Assembly (NCBI GenBank): GCA_910585375.1
Contig: CAJUCZ010000009.1
Coordinates: 22,474-66,181 of the forward strand
Direction: 5' to 3'
DNA from: an uncultured Alphaproteobacteria bacterium
Lineage (GTDB): Bacteria > Pseudomonadota > Alphaproteobacteria > RF32 > CAG-239
Length of the DNA: 43,708 nt
The notes under the pieces were generated by a model, which saw nothing but the letters and a program-made list of their open reading frames with translations, was not told the DNA's origin and ran no database searches. The translations under genes and the position numbers were made by a program. Below are positions 17,692 to 25,870 of the stretch, one piece after another (position 1 is the stretch's first letter; each line of letters opens with the position of its first letter).

Positions 17692-18162
17692 ATGGATTTC
17701 AAAACCAATGCCATGCGCATCCTTGACAAACAAAAAATTCCTTACAAACACTACTGCTATGCCGACAAACCGACAACCTGCGGAACCGAAGTCGCCGCCG
17801 TTCTGGGACAAAATCCGGCACAGGTTTTCAAAACGCTGGTAACGGTAAGCAAATCCAGACAGCATTATGTATTTATGCTTCCGGTAGACAAAGAACTTGA
17901 CCTGAAAAAAGCAGCCGCCAGTGTTGGCGAAAAAGCCGTAGACATGCTCAAGTCCAAAGAACTGCTGCCGCTGACCGGCTATATCCACGGCGGCTGCTCG
18001 CCGATTGGCATGAAAAAATTTTTCACCACCACGATTGACAGCTCCGCCCGAAATTTTGAGACCATAATCTACAGCGCCGGCAAAATCGGTTATCAGATAG
18101 AAACATCCCTTGCCAACCTGCAAAAGGTGATTCGTTTTCAGTTGGCGGAAATCACGGAATAA
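17692..18162 (+). CDS. ybaK: Cys-tRNA(Pro)/Cys deacylase, YbaK/EbsC family
   Basis: YbaK hydrolyses Cys-tRNA(Pro) mischarged by prolyl-tRNA synthetase. At 156 residues it has the family length. The conserved lysine lies in VFKTLV (K47), and GGCSPIGMKK near residue 100 forms the substrate pocket. The ribosome-binding site is GGAGAAA. After the TAA stop the same frame stays open for another 45 codons to 18300; that downstream stretch does not look like part of YbaK and is listed separately. Confidence 0.93.
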   Translation: MDFKTNAMRILDKQKIPYKHYCYADKPTTCGTEVAAVLGQNPAQVFKTLVTVSKSRQHYVFMLPVDKELDLKKAAASVGEKAVDMLKSKELLPLTGYIHGGCSPIGMKKFFTTTIDSSARNFETIIYSAGKIGYQIETSLANLQKVIRFQLAEITE

Positions 18163-18300
18163 AAAAAGCAGCCCTTTGAAAATCTCGTTGCCGTACTAGT
18201 CCGTCTTCAACTACGAAAGGATAAAAAAATTCTGGAACTACAATTTAAACAAGGTACAACAACAGCGGATATTCTAAATAAACAGGCTGCTCTGAACTGA
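18163..18300 (+). pseudogene. Possible remnant of a coiled-coil/TolC-like coding sequence
   Basis: The frame of ybaK continues after its TAA for 45 sense codons ending at TGA 18298-18300. The C-terminal part reads KILELQFKQGTTTADILNKQ, which resembles the repeat of TolC-type outer-membrane factors (Q-x-G-x3-x-D-x-L-x-x-Q-x-x-L). There is no start codon or ribosome-binding site and no upstream portion. It could be a decayed tail of a lost gene or chance. Low confidence. Confidence 0.25.
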
Positions 18301-18345
18301 CTATATGAAACCAATCTGAAAATAATCTGAAATTTTATAAAAAAT

Positions 18346-18370
18346 AAGGCAGCGTTGCCGACGCTGCCCC
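18346..18370 (-). terminator. Terminator after eptA
   Basis: GGCAGCGT at 18348-18355 pairs with ACGCTGCC at 18361-18368. On the minus strand it is followed by a T-rich stretch. Confidence 0.85.
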
Positions 18371-18381
18371 TCATAACGCTT

Positions 18382-19986
18382 TTATCTCCTGCAAGCCGCA
18401 AAAACATCATATGATTCAGAATACGCCTTTGTTTTTACATCCAAAAACCCAAGCAACGAATGAAACAGATTATCATGGGAGAAACTTCCGTCCTTTGCCT
18501 GACTGAGCAAACAAGCTTTGTCAATCTTTTTATTTCGCACCATTCCGTCGGACAACCACAAAAGCATTGGCACTTTTTTTTGCTCATCCGGTGCAATCTT
18601 ATAAGGGATACCATGTAGATAAATATTATTTTCACCCAGCGATTCCCCATGGTCGGAAACATACAGCATCGCCGTATCATAGGATGGAAATTCTTTCAGA
18701 ATATCAATTACCGAAGCCAAAACATAATCCGTATACAAAAGCGTATTGTCATACGTATTGACAATCTGCTCTCTGCTGCAATTCTGCAAATCGGCAGTAT
18801 CGCAGGCCGGCACAAACTTCTTGAAGGCATCGGGATAACGCTTAAAATAAGTCGGCCCGTGGCTGCCCATGGTATGCAAAACAATCATCGTCCGGTCCGC
18901 CGCATTCCGGATATGCTCCCTCAGCCCTTCCAGCAGAACTTCGTCCTGACAATAATCACCTTTACAAAACCCCGATTCCTTGTGTTGCAGCATATTTTCC
19001 GTTGCCACCCTCTCACACACGCCTTTGCAGCCGTCATCATTCTCCCGCCATAAGACCTGATATCCGGCTGCCTGCAACAAATCCGGCAGATTTTGCGTAT
19101 ATTTGGCATTGACCGCATCAAAATTCCTCCTGTTCATATGAGAAAACATACAAGGCAAAGATATTGCCGTTGCCGTTCCGCAGGACGAAACATCGCCCCA
19201 AACCACAATACCGCGTTTTTCAAGCTCGGAATTCGTTTTTCTCTCATATCCGTACAAAGAAAAATTTGCCGCCCGCGCCGTTTCTCCTACCACCAGAACC
19301 GTAACCTGCTTTTTTCCGCCTTTTGACGTCAGAACCGGTGCGGAATCAAGCGTCACAAACTTCCGGTTGGCATTGGCCTGCCGCTGATAATGCCGGCCGA
19401 CCGCATAAATATAGTTAAAAGTATTGACCAGCTTGCGCACCTGATTGTTGTTGCGCCCGAAAGAAACATATTCCTTATAAGAAGAAGCGGCAAATCCCAA
19501 CAACACCGACAATAAAACAAAACTGCGGAACAAACGCCTTTTCAGTTCCTGTCCAAAGGGACGGTACTCGATTTTACCCAAGGCCACAACCGCGGCCGGC
19601 AAAACGCCTGTCGCCAAAACCCAAAGCATGGCCGGCCGCGTCACCATATCCAGCGCTTCTCTGCTATTGGTCTCAATAATATTCCGGTACATATCGGAAT
19701 CAATAAAAATGCCGAGTTTGAACATAGCATAATTTGCCGCCGCCGAAACAATCAACAACAATACAGTCAGCGGTTTGGCCAGATACGGTACGATAATCAG
19801 ATTAAAAAAACAATACAGCGGAATAAACATAAAAAACGGCAAAGAGATCGCAAAAACAAACGTTGCAACATTGCCAACCTCAAGATGCTGCCATAAAAAA
19901 CGCCAGAAACTCAGGTTCAAAACCGTTGCAAAATAAACACTCAGCACAAAAACTAAGCGGCCGGAAGAAAAGACGATTTTTTTCAT
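18382..19986 (-). CDS. eptA: Phosphoethanolamine transferase, EptA family
   Basis: EptA-type enzymes transfer phosphoethanolamine from phosphatidylethanolamine to lipid A at the periplasmic face. This reduces surface charge and, in known members, polymyxin binding. The 534-residue protein has five N-terminal membrane helices within the first 170 residues and then the sulfatase-like domain. VVGETARA supplies metal-binding E235. SSCGTATAISLPCMF holds the acceptor threonine, probably T273. SDHGES supplies the metal-binding Asp and His. I chose the ATG at 19986, behind GAAAG; another ATG at 20001 has no ribosome-binding site, and longer starts overlap the upstream gene. It is divergent from a two-component system. 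Confidence 0.93.
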   Translation of the reverse strand: MKKIVFSSGRLVFVLSVYFATVLNLSFWRFLWQHLEVGNVATFVFAISLPFFMFIPLYCFFNLIIVPYLAKPLTVLLLIVSAAANYAMFKLGIFIDSDMYRNIIETNSREALDMVTRPAMLWVLATGVLPAAVVALGKIEYRPFGQELKRRLFRSFVLLSVLLGFAASSYKEYVSFGRNNNQVRKLVNTFNYIYAVGRHYQRQANANRKFVTLDSAPVLTSKGGKKQVTVLVVGETARAANFSLYGYERKTNSELEKRGIVVWGDVSSCGTATAISLPCMFSHMNRRNFDAVNAKYTQNLPDLLQAAGYQVLWRENDDGCKGVCERVATENMLQHKESGFCKGDYCQDEVLLEGLREHIRNAADRTMIVLHTMGSHGPTYFKRYPDAFKKFVPACDTADLQNCSREQIVNTYDNTLLYTDYVLASVIDILKEFPSYDTAMLYVSDHGESLGENNIYLHGIPYKIAPDEQKKVPMLLWLSDGMVRNKKIDKACLLSQAKDGSFSHDNLFHSLLGFLDVKTKAYSESYDVFAACRR

Positions 19987-20005
19987 GGAAATAACTTTCA
20001 TAAAA

Positions 20006-20629
20006 TTATAAGAAAACCAGAATAATGCCAACGGAAAGCGGAATAAGCAGATTGTCGTCCAGCTTGAGCCGGTCTTCAAACAACTCACAGATTGTCGCCC
20101 CCGTACTGGCCAGCACACTGGCATAAGAAACCGGAAAAAGCGGATTCAAAACCAGCATTACATAAATGCTGCTCAGAAAAAAAGCTGCCGTTCCTTCCAG
20201 CGATTTCCGGTTGCGCAGACGGCGCGTTCCCCATATCTTTCCAAATACGGCAGCACAACTGTCAGACACAAGCATCACGGTCATTGCCACAACTGCCGCC
20301 TCTTTCGGAAAACATAACACACACAAAACGGCCGCTGCCAAAACATACAATGCACCGCTGGGACGAAAACGGTCTTTTTTAATCTCTTTTCCCCGCAACG
20401 TTCTGAGAAACAGCCGCTCAAAACTGTTTCTGGCCCATCTGATTTTTTTGTAACTGAAATATTCCACAGCCAGATCAATTGCCAAAAGCGCGGCAAAAAC
20501 AATCAGGGCCGTATTTTTATCAGCCAGAAAAATAAACATCGGCATCCATAAAGAGCTCAAATGAATGGCCTTTCGCGACAACTCGGTCTTAATGCTTTTG
20601 TTAATATCCGTAAAAATGTTTAAAGTCAT
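20006..20629 (-). CDS. Diacylglycerol/polyprenol kinase-like membrane protein (SEC59/DGK1/VTE5 group)
   Basis: This protein of about 207 residues has five to six predicted membrane helices. It carries family patterns: ELSRKAIHLSSLWMP near the N-terminus, the DRFRPSGALYVLAA segment, VMLVSDSCAAVFGKIWG in the middle, and KSLEGTAAFFLSS. The family comprises CTP-dependent lipid kinases (dolichol, diacylglycerol, phytol) and related cytidylyltransferases. The start is at the ATG at 20629 behind GAGGAGG; a longer start at 20662 has no such site. It lies 19 bases upstream of eptA in the same direction. EptA releases diacylglycerol, so a lipid kinase in one operon with it is a sensible pairing, which I infer. 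Confidence 0.82.
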   Translation of the reverse strand: MTLNIFTDINKSIKTELSRKAIHLSSLWMPMFIFLADKNTALIVFAALLAIDLAVEYFSYKKIRWARNSFERLFLRTLRGKEIKKDRFRPSGALYVLAAAVLCVLCFPKEAAVVAMTVMLVSDSCAAVFGKIWGTRRLRNRKSLEGTAAFFLSSIYVMLVLNPLFPVSYASVLASTGATICELFEDRLKLDDNLLIPLSVGIILVFL

Positions 20630-20725
20630 AAAATTCCTCCTCAGACAAACTTCGTTTCTCATAGCGGTATGCCCGTAATCTGAAATTCATCTAAAGCAAA
20701 TTGCAAAAAAAATAAAAAAATTTAT

Positions 20726-20754
20726 TTGAAATTTCCGGCATTTATCGATACACT
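20726..20754 (+). promoter_or_regulatory. Promoter for the two-component system
   Basis: TTGAAA at 20726-20731 and TACACT at 20749-20754 are separated by 17 bases, 22 bases before the start at 20776. AAGGAG is the ribosome-binding site. Confidence 0.5.
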
Positions 20755-20775
20755 TTCATACAAGGAGACAACAAA

Positions 20776-21477
20776 ATGAAATTGCTTTTAGTTGAAGATG
20801 ATGCCAAACTCGGCGCCGTTATTCAGAAACTTCTGAATATAGAGGGCTTTCAAACCGACTGGGCGCAAGACGGCAAAGAAGCCCTTGAATTTGTTCGGGA
20901 CAACCGTCTCAACGCTTATGACGTGATTATACTGGACTGGATGCTGCCCGAAATCAGCGGCATCGAAATCTGCAAAATCCTGCGCGATGATTCAAAATAC
21001 AATTATCAGGGCGGCATAATCTTCGTCACCGCCAAAGACAGTACGGAAGACTGTATAGCCGGCCTCAACGCAGGCGCCGATGATTATATTGTCAAACCTT
21101 TCCAGACCGGAGAACTGATAGCCCGTGTCAATGCCGTCAGCCGCCGCAAAACCAAACCTTTTATCGATGATGTTTATACCAAAGAGGCAGTCACGCTTGA
21201 CAATACCCAAAACAGTATATTCCATCAGGGAAAAAAGCTCAGCCTCAGCCGCAAGGAATTTGACCTTTTCCGCCTGCTCTTTATCAACCACGGACAAATT
21301 CTGCCGCGAGCCACGATATTTGACAAAGTCTGGCCCGACAAACTTGATACGGGACCTGCAAGTTTGGATTCGCATATCTACATGCTGCGCAAAAAACTCA
21401 AAAACTTTGTTCCGTTCATCAATATCAAATTAATCAAGAACATCGGCTATACCATGGAAATCGGCAACAATGATTGA
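20776..21477 (+). CDS. OmpR-family response regulator
   Basis: This 233-residue protein has an N-terminal receiver domain with acidic pocket EDD at 7-9, phosphoacceptor D54 in ILDWMLP, and the conserved lysine in DYIVKPF. A C-terminal winged helix follows (LSLSRKEFDLFRLL, then SLDSHIYMLRKKL). It overlaps the histidine kinase gene by 8 bases. Divergence from the eptA unit suggests it could regulate envelope modification in the manner of PmrA or ColR, but no binding site is recognised. Confidence 0.93.
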   Translation: MKLLLVEDDAKLGAVIQKLLNIEGFQTDWAQDGKEALEFVRDNRLNAYDVIILDWMLPEISGIEICKILRDDSKYNYQGGIIFVTAKDSTEDCIAGLNAGADDYIVKPFQTGELIARVNAVSRRKTKPFIDDVYTKEAVTLDNTQNSIFHQGKKLSLSRKEFDLFRLLFINHGQILPRATIFDKVWPDKLDTGPASLDSHIYMLRKKLKNFVPFINIKLIKNIGYTMEIGNND

Positions 21478-22732
21478 AAATATAAAAAAGAAACTTGTCC
21501 ATAAATACACCGCCGTTATCACGGCAATGCTGCTGATAGTGTTCAGCGGCTGCTATTACATGTACCGTCAGATTATCACAAAATCAATCAATGACACCCT
21601 CAATGACTATCTGTTGGAAGAAGTCTGGGAAGCACAGGCTTCGCTCAAAATACATCAAAACGAGTTCCAGATACGCCAAAACGACGCAGACATCAATGCC
21701 ATGAATCACTTTACTTTTTGGTTTCTGGGAGACAAACTGATCTCATCGGAAGAATCCATAAACCAAGATCTTTCGCAAAAACTTCAGCAGCGCATGCTTT
21801 CAAAACACTATCAGGAAAATACCATATACTACGAAAACGTCAAATCCAATAAAGTCAAATGGTACTTTAAAATGATGATGAAAAACCTGTATAATACCGA
21901 TGGTCGAATTGTCGGAAAAGTTTTTGTTTTGGCCAACAACACGCCCATGAAACGCAGCTCTAAACAATATATCATATTCACCCTCATTATCATCTCTGCC
22001 CTGACCGGACTGGCCTGGCTTGTCGGCAGCTACCTTGCCGGCCGCGCCGTCAAGCAGATCAACATCATGTTTGACAAACAAAAACGTTTTGTATCCGATG
22101 CCTCACACGAACTGCGCACCCCTCTCAGCGTTCTGCTGGCATATGTTGAACTGCTGGAAAAACAAAAAACCGCACCCGATATCACAACGGAAATGAAAAA
22201 TGAAATTCTGGGCATGTCCAAACTCACGTCCAATCTTCTGGAGCTTGCCCGCTCTGATAACAACCGCCTGCACCCGGAATATCAGGAATTCAATTTAACG
22301 GCACAAACCCGCAAAATTATTGATAATTTCCAACCGGTGTTTGAACAAAAAAAATTATCGGTCACCCTTGATGCTCCCGATGAGTTGCCCATAAGTGCCG
22401 ACGGCAACCTAATCAAACAACTGCTCTATATCCTGATTGACAATGCCGTCAAATACACGCCGGAAAACAAAAAAATTCATATCGGTTTGCAACAGCAGAA
22501 AAATAAAAATATTATCTTAATCAGTGATGAAGGCATTGGAATTTCCGAAACCGATCAAAAACATATTTTTGAACGCTTCTACCGGGCAGAAAAATCCCGC
22601 AGCCGCAACGCCGGAGGTCTGGGACTTGGCCTCTCGCTGGCAGATATCATTGTCAAAGAACACAAAGGGCTGATAGAAGTCAAAAGCGCTCCGGAACAAG
22701 GCTCTTGTTTTATCGTCACTCTCCCGCGCTGA
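21470..22732 (+). CDS. Sensor histidine kinase
   Basis: This 420-residue membrane kinase has one helix at about 12-32, a periplasmic sensor region of about 130 residues, and a second helix at about 167-188. A short linker leads to the phosphoacceptor box FVSDASHELRTPLS with H213, followed by N box DNAVKYT, G1 DEGIGIS, F box FERFYRA and G2 GGLGLGLSL. The sensor region has no recognised fold. It forms a pair with the upstream response regulator, whose gene it overlaps. Confidence 0.94.
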   Translation: MIENIKKKLVHKYTAVITAMLLIVFSGCYYMYRQIITKSINDTLNDYLLEEVWEAQASLKIHQNEFQIRQNDADINAMNHFTFWFLGDKLISSEESINQDLSQKLQQRMLSKHYQENTIYYENVKSNKVKWYFKMMMKNLYNTDGRIVGKVFVLANNTPMKRSSKQYIIFTLIIISALTGLAWLVGSYLAGRAVKQINIMFDKQKRFVSDASHELRTPLSVLLAYVELLEKQKTAPDITTEMKNEILGMSKLTSNLLELARSDNNRLHPEYQEFNLTAQTRKIIDNFQPVFEQKKLSVTLDAPDELPISADGNLIKQLLYILIDNAVKYTPENKKIHIGLQQQKNKNIILISDEGIGISETDQKHIFERFYRAEKSRSRNAGGLGLGLSLADIIVKEHKGLIEVKSAPEQGSCFIVTLPR

Positions 22733-22773
22733 ACATAATTGATTTTTATCTCAGATAAAGCAGGAATCGGGGG

Positions 22774-22824
22774 AATGTATATTTTTTTGAAAAATTTTCG
22801 AAAATTTCAAAAAAAATATACATT
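22774..22824. promoter_or_regulatory. Large near-palindrome upstream of the unknown gene at 22899
   Basis: About 51 bases read nearly the same on both strands, centred at about 22799. AATGTATA and a T-run on the left match an A-run and TATACATT on the right around a core AATTTTCGAAAATT, with one or two unpaired bases near the centre. The right arm runs into the -35 box at 22823. The position is right for an operator or activator site. A related sequence in opposite orientation occurs at 24120-24152. Confidence 0.65.
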
Positions 22825-22851
22825 GACACAATATGTCATTTATGATACTAT
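22823..22851 (+). promoter_or_regulatory. Sigma70-like promoter for the unknown gene at 22899
   Basis: Consensus TTGACA at 22823-22828 and TACTAT at 22846-22851 are separated by 17 bases. The predicted leader is about 40 bases, AT-rich, with no Shine-Dalgarno sequence. Confidence 0.65.
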
Positions 22852-22898
22852 TTTTCTTGTAATAAAATTATTTATTAACCTCAAAAAAAAATAAAAAT

Positions 22899-24041
22899 AT
22901 GGAAAATTATTTTGAAAGATTACATCAGCTATTGAACGAGAACGGTTACAAATGTAATGCAGACGGTCGAAAATTCATGTATGAAAACATGCCTGCCATA
23001 ACACCGCGCAACATCGGAAACGACTGGAAAAAAATATTGAAATACGCTGAAAAAGTCGGAGGCTTTAGCCACGGCGCCTATTTCAGCTATCGCAATGCTC
23101 AAAACGAAGTCGGCGCGGCAACGGCTCATAATTTGTACAATCTGCCCTCCGGCATGACAAACCCGATTCTGGTTTGCTTTGGCGGAATGATGACTGCACC
23201 GCTGTTTGCAATGGAAATATTACGTTTCTATGCCAAACAGCATAATCAGTTGTTACCATTTTTGGCAATTGGAAAAGAAGGCAACAAAGGTCTTTTTGAA
23301 AAAGTCTTTAACCGGAAAAACGGCATCATTATCCAAACAGAATATCAGGCCTACCTGAATATCATGGAAAAAATGGCACCGTCAGACTATGTCCGCACAA
23401 ATGAACAGGCTTTTCAAGATACCGATACCGCCGGTAATCTGATAGAATTATACAACTTTGCCAAAAATCAGGGCATGAAAGAAGTGACGTATATTCTTTG
23501 CACCGGAAATCCGTTCTATGACAAACGGCTGTTTGCCGAATGGCTGCTGATGCTGAAAGATAAGAAATTCAGCGAAGTCAAAATCAATTTGGTTATCGCT
23601 CACTGCCCACTCTTCTTAAACGCACATGTACCGGAAGGACACATATCCGAACTTCTGCTCGGTTATGCCGCAGCAAGTATCGGCCCGTTAATGAAAGATA
23701 CAATCTCCTTTGACGGTCAAACATCTTCTTCCAAACCGGAACGTTATCTGATGCCGGAAGTGCAAGAAACAGATTGGGAACAGTTCCGAGACCTGATTTG
23801 CCATTTTTCCAACATGGGATGGCCGAATTATCAGGAAATTCTGTACGGTATTGAGCACAAAGAAGCCGTGGCCAATATAATCATTTCTGATTTGCAGGCT
23901 CGCCAAAGCTTCACCGCTCAAGACTATGACAACGGAATTCTCGCTGACATTGCCGATTACCAAAAGGTTATCGGTAAATATGAAAACGGAGACTTCAAGG
24001 AATATCTTAAAAACACACCGGATACACCATACTTTAATTAA
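22899..24041 (+). CDS. Protein of unknown function, single-gene unit
   Basis: I do not recognise the family of this soluble 380-residue protein. It lacks a signal peptide and membrane helices. Two hydrophobic strands, NPILVCFGG near residue 88 and EVTYILCTGNPF near residue 202, together with a DTAGNLIEL segment near residue 175, faintly recall the Rossmann-like DUF218/YdcF fold; this is a weak pattern match only. Several cysteine and histidine residues (AHCPLF near residue 234) could bind metal. The gene has its own strong promoter with a long palindrome overlapping -35, and a strong terminator. The A-rich leader has no ribosome-binding site. Confidence 0.85.
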   Translation: MENYFERLHQLLNENGYKCNADGRKFMYENMPAITPRNIGNDWKKILKYAEKVGGFSHGAYFSYRNAQNEVGAATAHNLYNLPSGMTNPILVCFGGMMTAPLFAMEILRFYAKQHNQLLPFLAIGKEGNKGLFEKVFNRKNGIIIQTEYQAYLNIMEKMAPSDYVRTNEQAFQDTDTAGNLIELYNFAKNQGMKEVTYILCTGNPFYDKRLFAEWLLMLKDKKFSEVKINLVIAHCPLFLNAHVPEGHISELLLGYAAASIGPLMKDTISFDGQTSSSKPERYLMPEVQETDWEQFRDLICHFSNMGWPNYQEILYGIEHKEAVANIIISDLQARQSFTAQDYDNGILADIADYQKVIGKYENGDFKEYLKNTPDTPYFN

Positions 24042-24061
24042 TAAAAAAATGTTGTATTCTT

Positions 24062-24087
24062 CCCCCCTCTTCATAGGGGGGTTTTTC
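24062..24087 (+). terminator. Terminator after the unknown gene
   Basis: CCCCCCT at 24062-24068 pairs with AGGGGGG at 24075-24081, followed by T-rich sequence. Confidence 0.9.
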
Positions 24088-24119
24088 TTTTTTAAATACT
24101 ACCGCTCATCCGCCTTATA

Positions 24120-24152
24120 CAAATTTTCGAAAAAAAACATCACATTTCCCCC
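24120..24152. promoter_or_regulatory. Element related to the 22774 palindrome, inverted
   Basis: Read on the minus strand this segment begins GGGGGAAATGT, continues with a T-run and ends CGAAAATTT. The plus strand at 22769 begins GGGGGAATGT, continues with a T-run and holds CGAAAATTT. About nine central bases are missing here. It sits just upstream of the flotillin promoter and may bind the same regulator. Confidence 0.45.
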
Positions 24153-24161
24153 AATATCAGC

Positions 24162-24190
24162 TTGACATGACAAAAATTTTGTACTATAAA
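24162..24190 (+). promoter_or_regulatory. Sigma70-like promoter for the flotillin gene
   Basis: TTGACA at 24162-24167 and TATAAA at 24185-24190 are separated by 17 bases. The leader of about 35 bases is AT-rich and has no Shine-Dalgarno sequence. Confidence 0.7.
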
Positions 24191-24231
24191 TTTAGACGAT
24201 AAATTTATTATTAATTCAAATTTTTATTTTT

Positions 24232-25656
24232 ATGAACACATTATTAGGTATTTCCGAGACAAGTTTTTCAAGTCCTTTAATGATCGGTCTTGCAGTCATC
24301 ATCATTGTAGTTTTGGCGGTTTTCTTCTGGATAACCAGACTAAGACGCGTTGTTGCTCCCAATGAAGTGCACATCGTGCGTCGCGGCAGCAAAACCGAAG
24401 TTTATGGCAACGTTGATGAACAAGAAGCCTCAAACGGCAATGTTTACTACGAATTTCCTGCTACCATTCCGGTATTGGGTGTTGACGTATCTGTTTTGCC
24501 CTTGTCCGTTTTTGATGTCGATTTGAACAATTATGAGGCTTACGATGTTGACCGTCTGCCTTTTGTCGTTGATATCAAAGCGTTCTTCCGCATTGCTGAC
24601 TACAAAGTTGCTGCTTCCAGAATTCTGACTTTCGATGAACTTCAGGCGCAACTAACCAGCATTGTTCAGGGTGCAGTTCGTTCTATCTTGGCCAAAGAAG
24701 ATTTGGAATCAATCATGAGTGAACGCTCCAAATATGGCGAAGACTTCACCACGGAAGTCGGCGGACAGCTTAAACACTGGGGCGTTGAACCGGTCAAAAA
24801 TATTGAGTTGATGGACATCCGCGATGCCCGCGGCGAGGAAGTGATTGCCAACATCATGATGAAGAAAAAATCATTGATTGAAAAAGAATCCCGCACTACC
24901 GTCGCCCAAAACAATCAGGCAGCGCAGGAAGCGGAAATTCTGGCTCAACAGGAAGTCGACTTAAAACAGCAGGATGCCGAAAAAGCAGTCGGTCTGCGCA
25001 AAGCCGACGTTGCCAAAGAAGTCGGCATTGCACAGGAAGAATCAGCTCAGGCTGTTCAGGAAAAAGCCAAGGTCACTGCAGAAAAAGAAATGGAAGTAAA
25101 ACGCGTTAAAGAAACGCAGGAAGCGGAAATTAAAAAATCTGTTGCAACCACCAACGCCGAAGCGGAAAAACAGGTAACCATTACCAAAGCCGAAGCCGCG
25201 AAACAGGCAAAAGACCTGAACTCACAGGCTGACTTGATTGTAATGCAGAATGAAGCCGAAGGACAATTGGTTAAAGCCCAAAAATCCGCCGAAGGTATTC
25301 AGGCTGAAGGTGAAGCTAAAGCTCTGGTAGAAACCAAAATGCAGATGGCTCCGGTTGACGCACAGTTAAAACTGGCTTCTGAAATCGGCAGTAACAAAGA
25401 ATATCAGGCTTACCTGATCAGCATCCGCCAGATTGAAGCCATCCAGATTATCGGTATCGAACAGGCCAAGAACCTTGGACACGCCGATATCAAGGTTATC
25501 GCAGGCGCAGGTTCCGTCAGCGATGGCGCTAACAAAGCTGCGGGAATATTCTCGCCCAACAGCGGTTTTAACCTTGCCGGTATGCTGGAAACTTTCGGCT
25601 CAACTGAAGTTGGTCAACAAATCTTAGATAAACTGGGAGCCAAAACAGTTGATTAA
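24232..25656 (+). CDS. Flotillin-like SPFH/band-7 protein
   Basis: This 474-residue protein has an N-terminal membrane helix (about residues 15-34) and an SPFH domain to about residue 210. A long alanine- and glutamate-rich coiled coil (about 215-380) follows, then a glycine-rich C-terminal oligomerisation region. This is the layout of bacterial flotillins (FloA/FloT/YqiK), which organise membrane microdomains. The usual NfeD partner gene is not adjacent. After the TAA the same frame remains open for 23 coding-like codons to a TGA at 25726, with a lysine- and aspartate-rich sequence. A recent nonsense change may therefore have trimmed the tail, or the stop may be read through. No ribosome-binding site is visible. 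Confidence 0.92.
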   Translation: MNTLLGISETSFSSPLMIGLAVIIIVVLAVFFWITRLRRVVAPNEVHIVRRGSKTEVYGNVDEQEASNGNVYYEFPATIPVLGVDVSVLPLSVFDVDLNNYEAYDVDRLPFVVDIKAFFRIADYKVAASRILTFDELQAQLTSIVQGAVRSILAKEDLESIMSERSKYGEDFTTEVGGQLKHWGVEPVKNIELMDIRDARGEEVIANIMMKKKSLIEKESRTTVAQNNQAAQEAEILAQQEVDLKQQDAEKAVGLRKADVAKEVGIAQEESAQAVQEKAKVTAEKEMEVKRVKETQEAEIKKSVATTNAEAEKQVTITKAEAAKQAKDLNSQADLIVMQNEAEGQLVKAQKSAEGIQAEGEAKALVETKMQMAPVDAQLKLASEIGSNKEYQAYLISIRQIEAIQIIGIEQAKNLGHADIKVIAGAGSVSDGANKAAGIFSPNSGFNLAGMLETFGSTEVGQQILDKLGAKTVD

Positions 25657-25728
25657 CAAGTCTTGGAAAAAGCAGGCATCAAACCCGAAGATGCCCCCAA
25701 GGATAAGACCGGATTTGATAAAATCTGA
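25657..25728 (+). pseudogene. In-frame tail beyond the flotillin stop
   Basis: Directly after the TAA at 25654-25656 the same frame reads 23 codons, including LEKAGIKPEDAPKDKTGFDK, before TGA. The residue content fits a flotillin tail (preceding residues LDKLGAKTVD, then a similar LEKAGIKPED). One base change from AAA to TAA would explain it. It has no start of its own. Confidence 0.55.
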
Positions 25729-25746
25729 TAACGTCTTATCCTGACA

Positions 25747-25781
25747 AAAAGGCAATTCCCTTCAGGGAATTGCCTTTTCTT
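25747..25781 (+). terminator. Terminator after the flotillin gene
   Basis: AAAAGGCAATTCCC pairs with GGGAATTGCCTTTT across a 4-base loop, followed by T-rich sequence. It lies beyond the extended frame ending at 25728. Confidence 0.9.
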
Positions 25782-25822
25782 TGTTTACCTTATCAGCAAA
25801 TACCTCCATATAAAATAATCAC

Positions 25823-25850
25823 TTGAACAAATCAGCAAAAGTGTTAAAAT
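25823..25850 (+). promoter_or_regulatory. Promoter for the lipoprotein gene
   Basis: TTGAAC at 25823-25828 and TAAAAT at 25845-25850 are separated by 16 bases, giving a leader of about 75 bases. Confidence 0.5.
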
Positions 25851-25870
25851 GCTTATCTAAAATAAATTTT

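Noticed and set aside
18382..19986. Mobile colistin-resistance (mcr) gene
   Set aside because: The protein is a general EptA-family member in a chromosomal setting with no insertion sequence; family membership alone does not make it an mcr gene.
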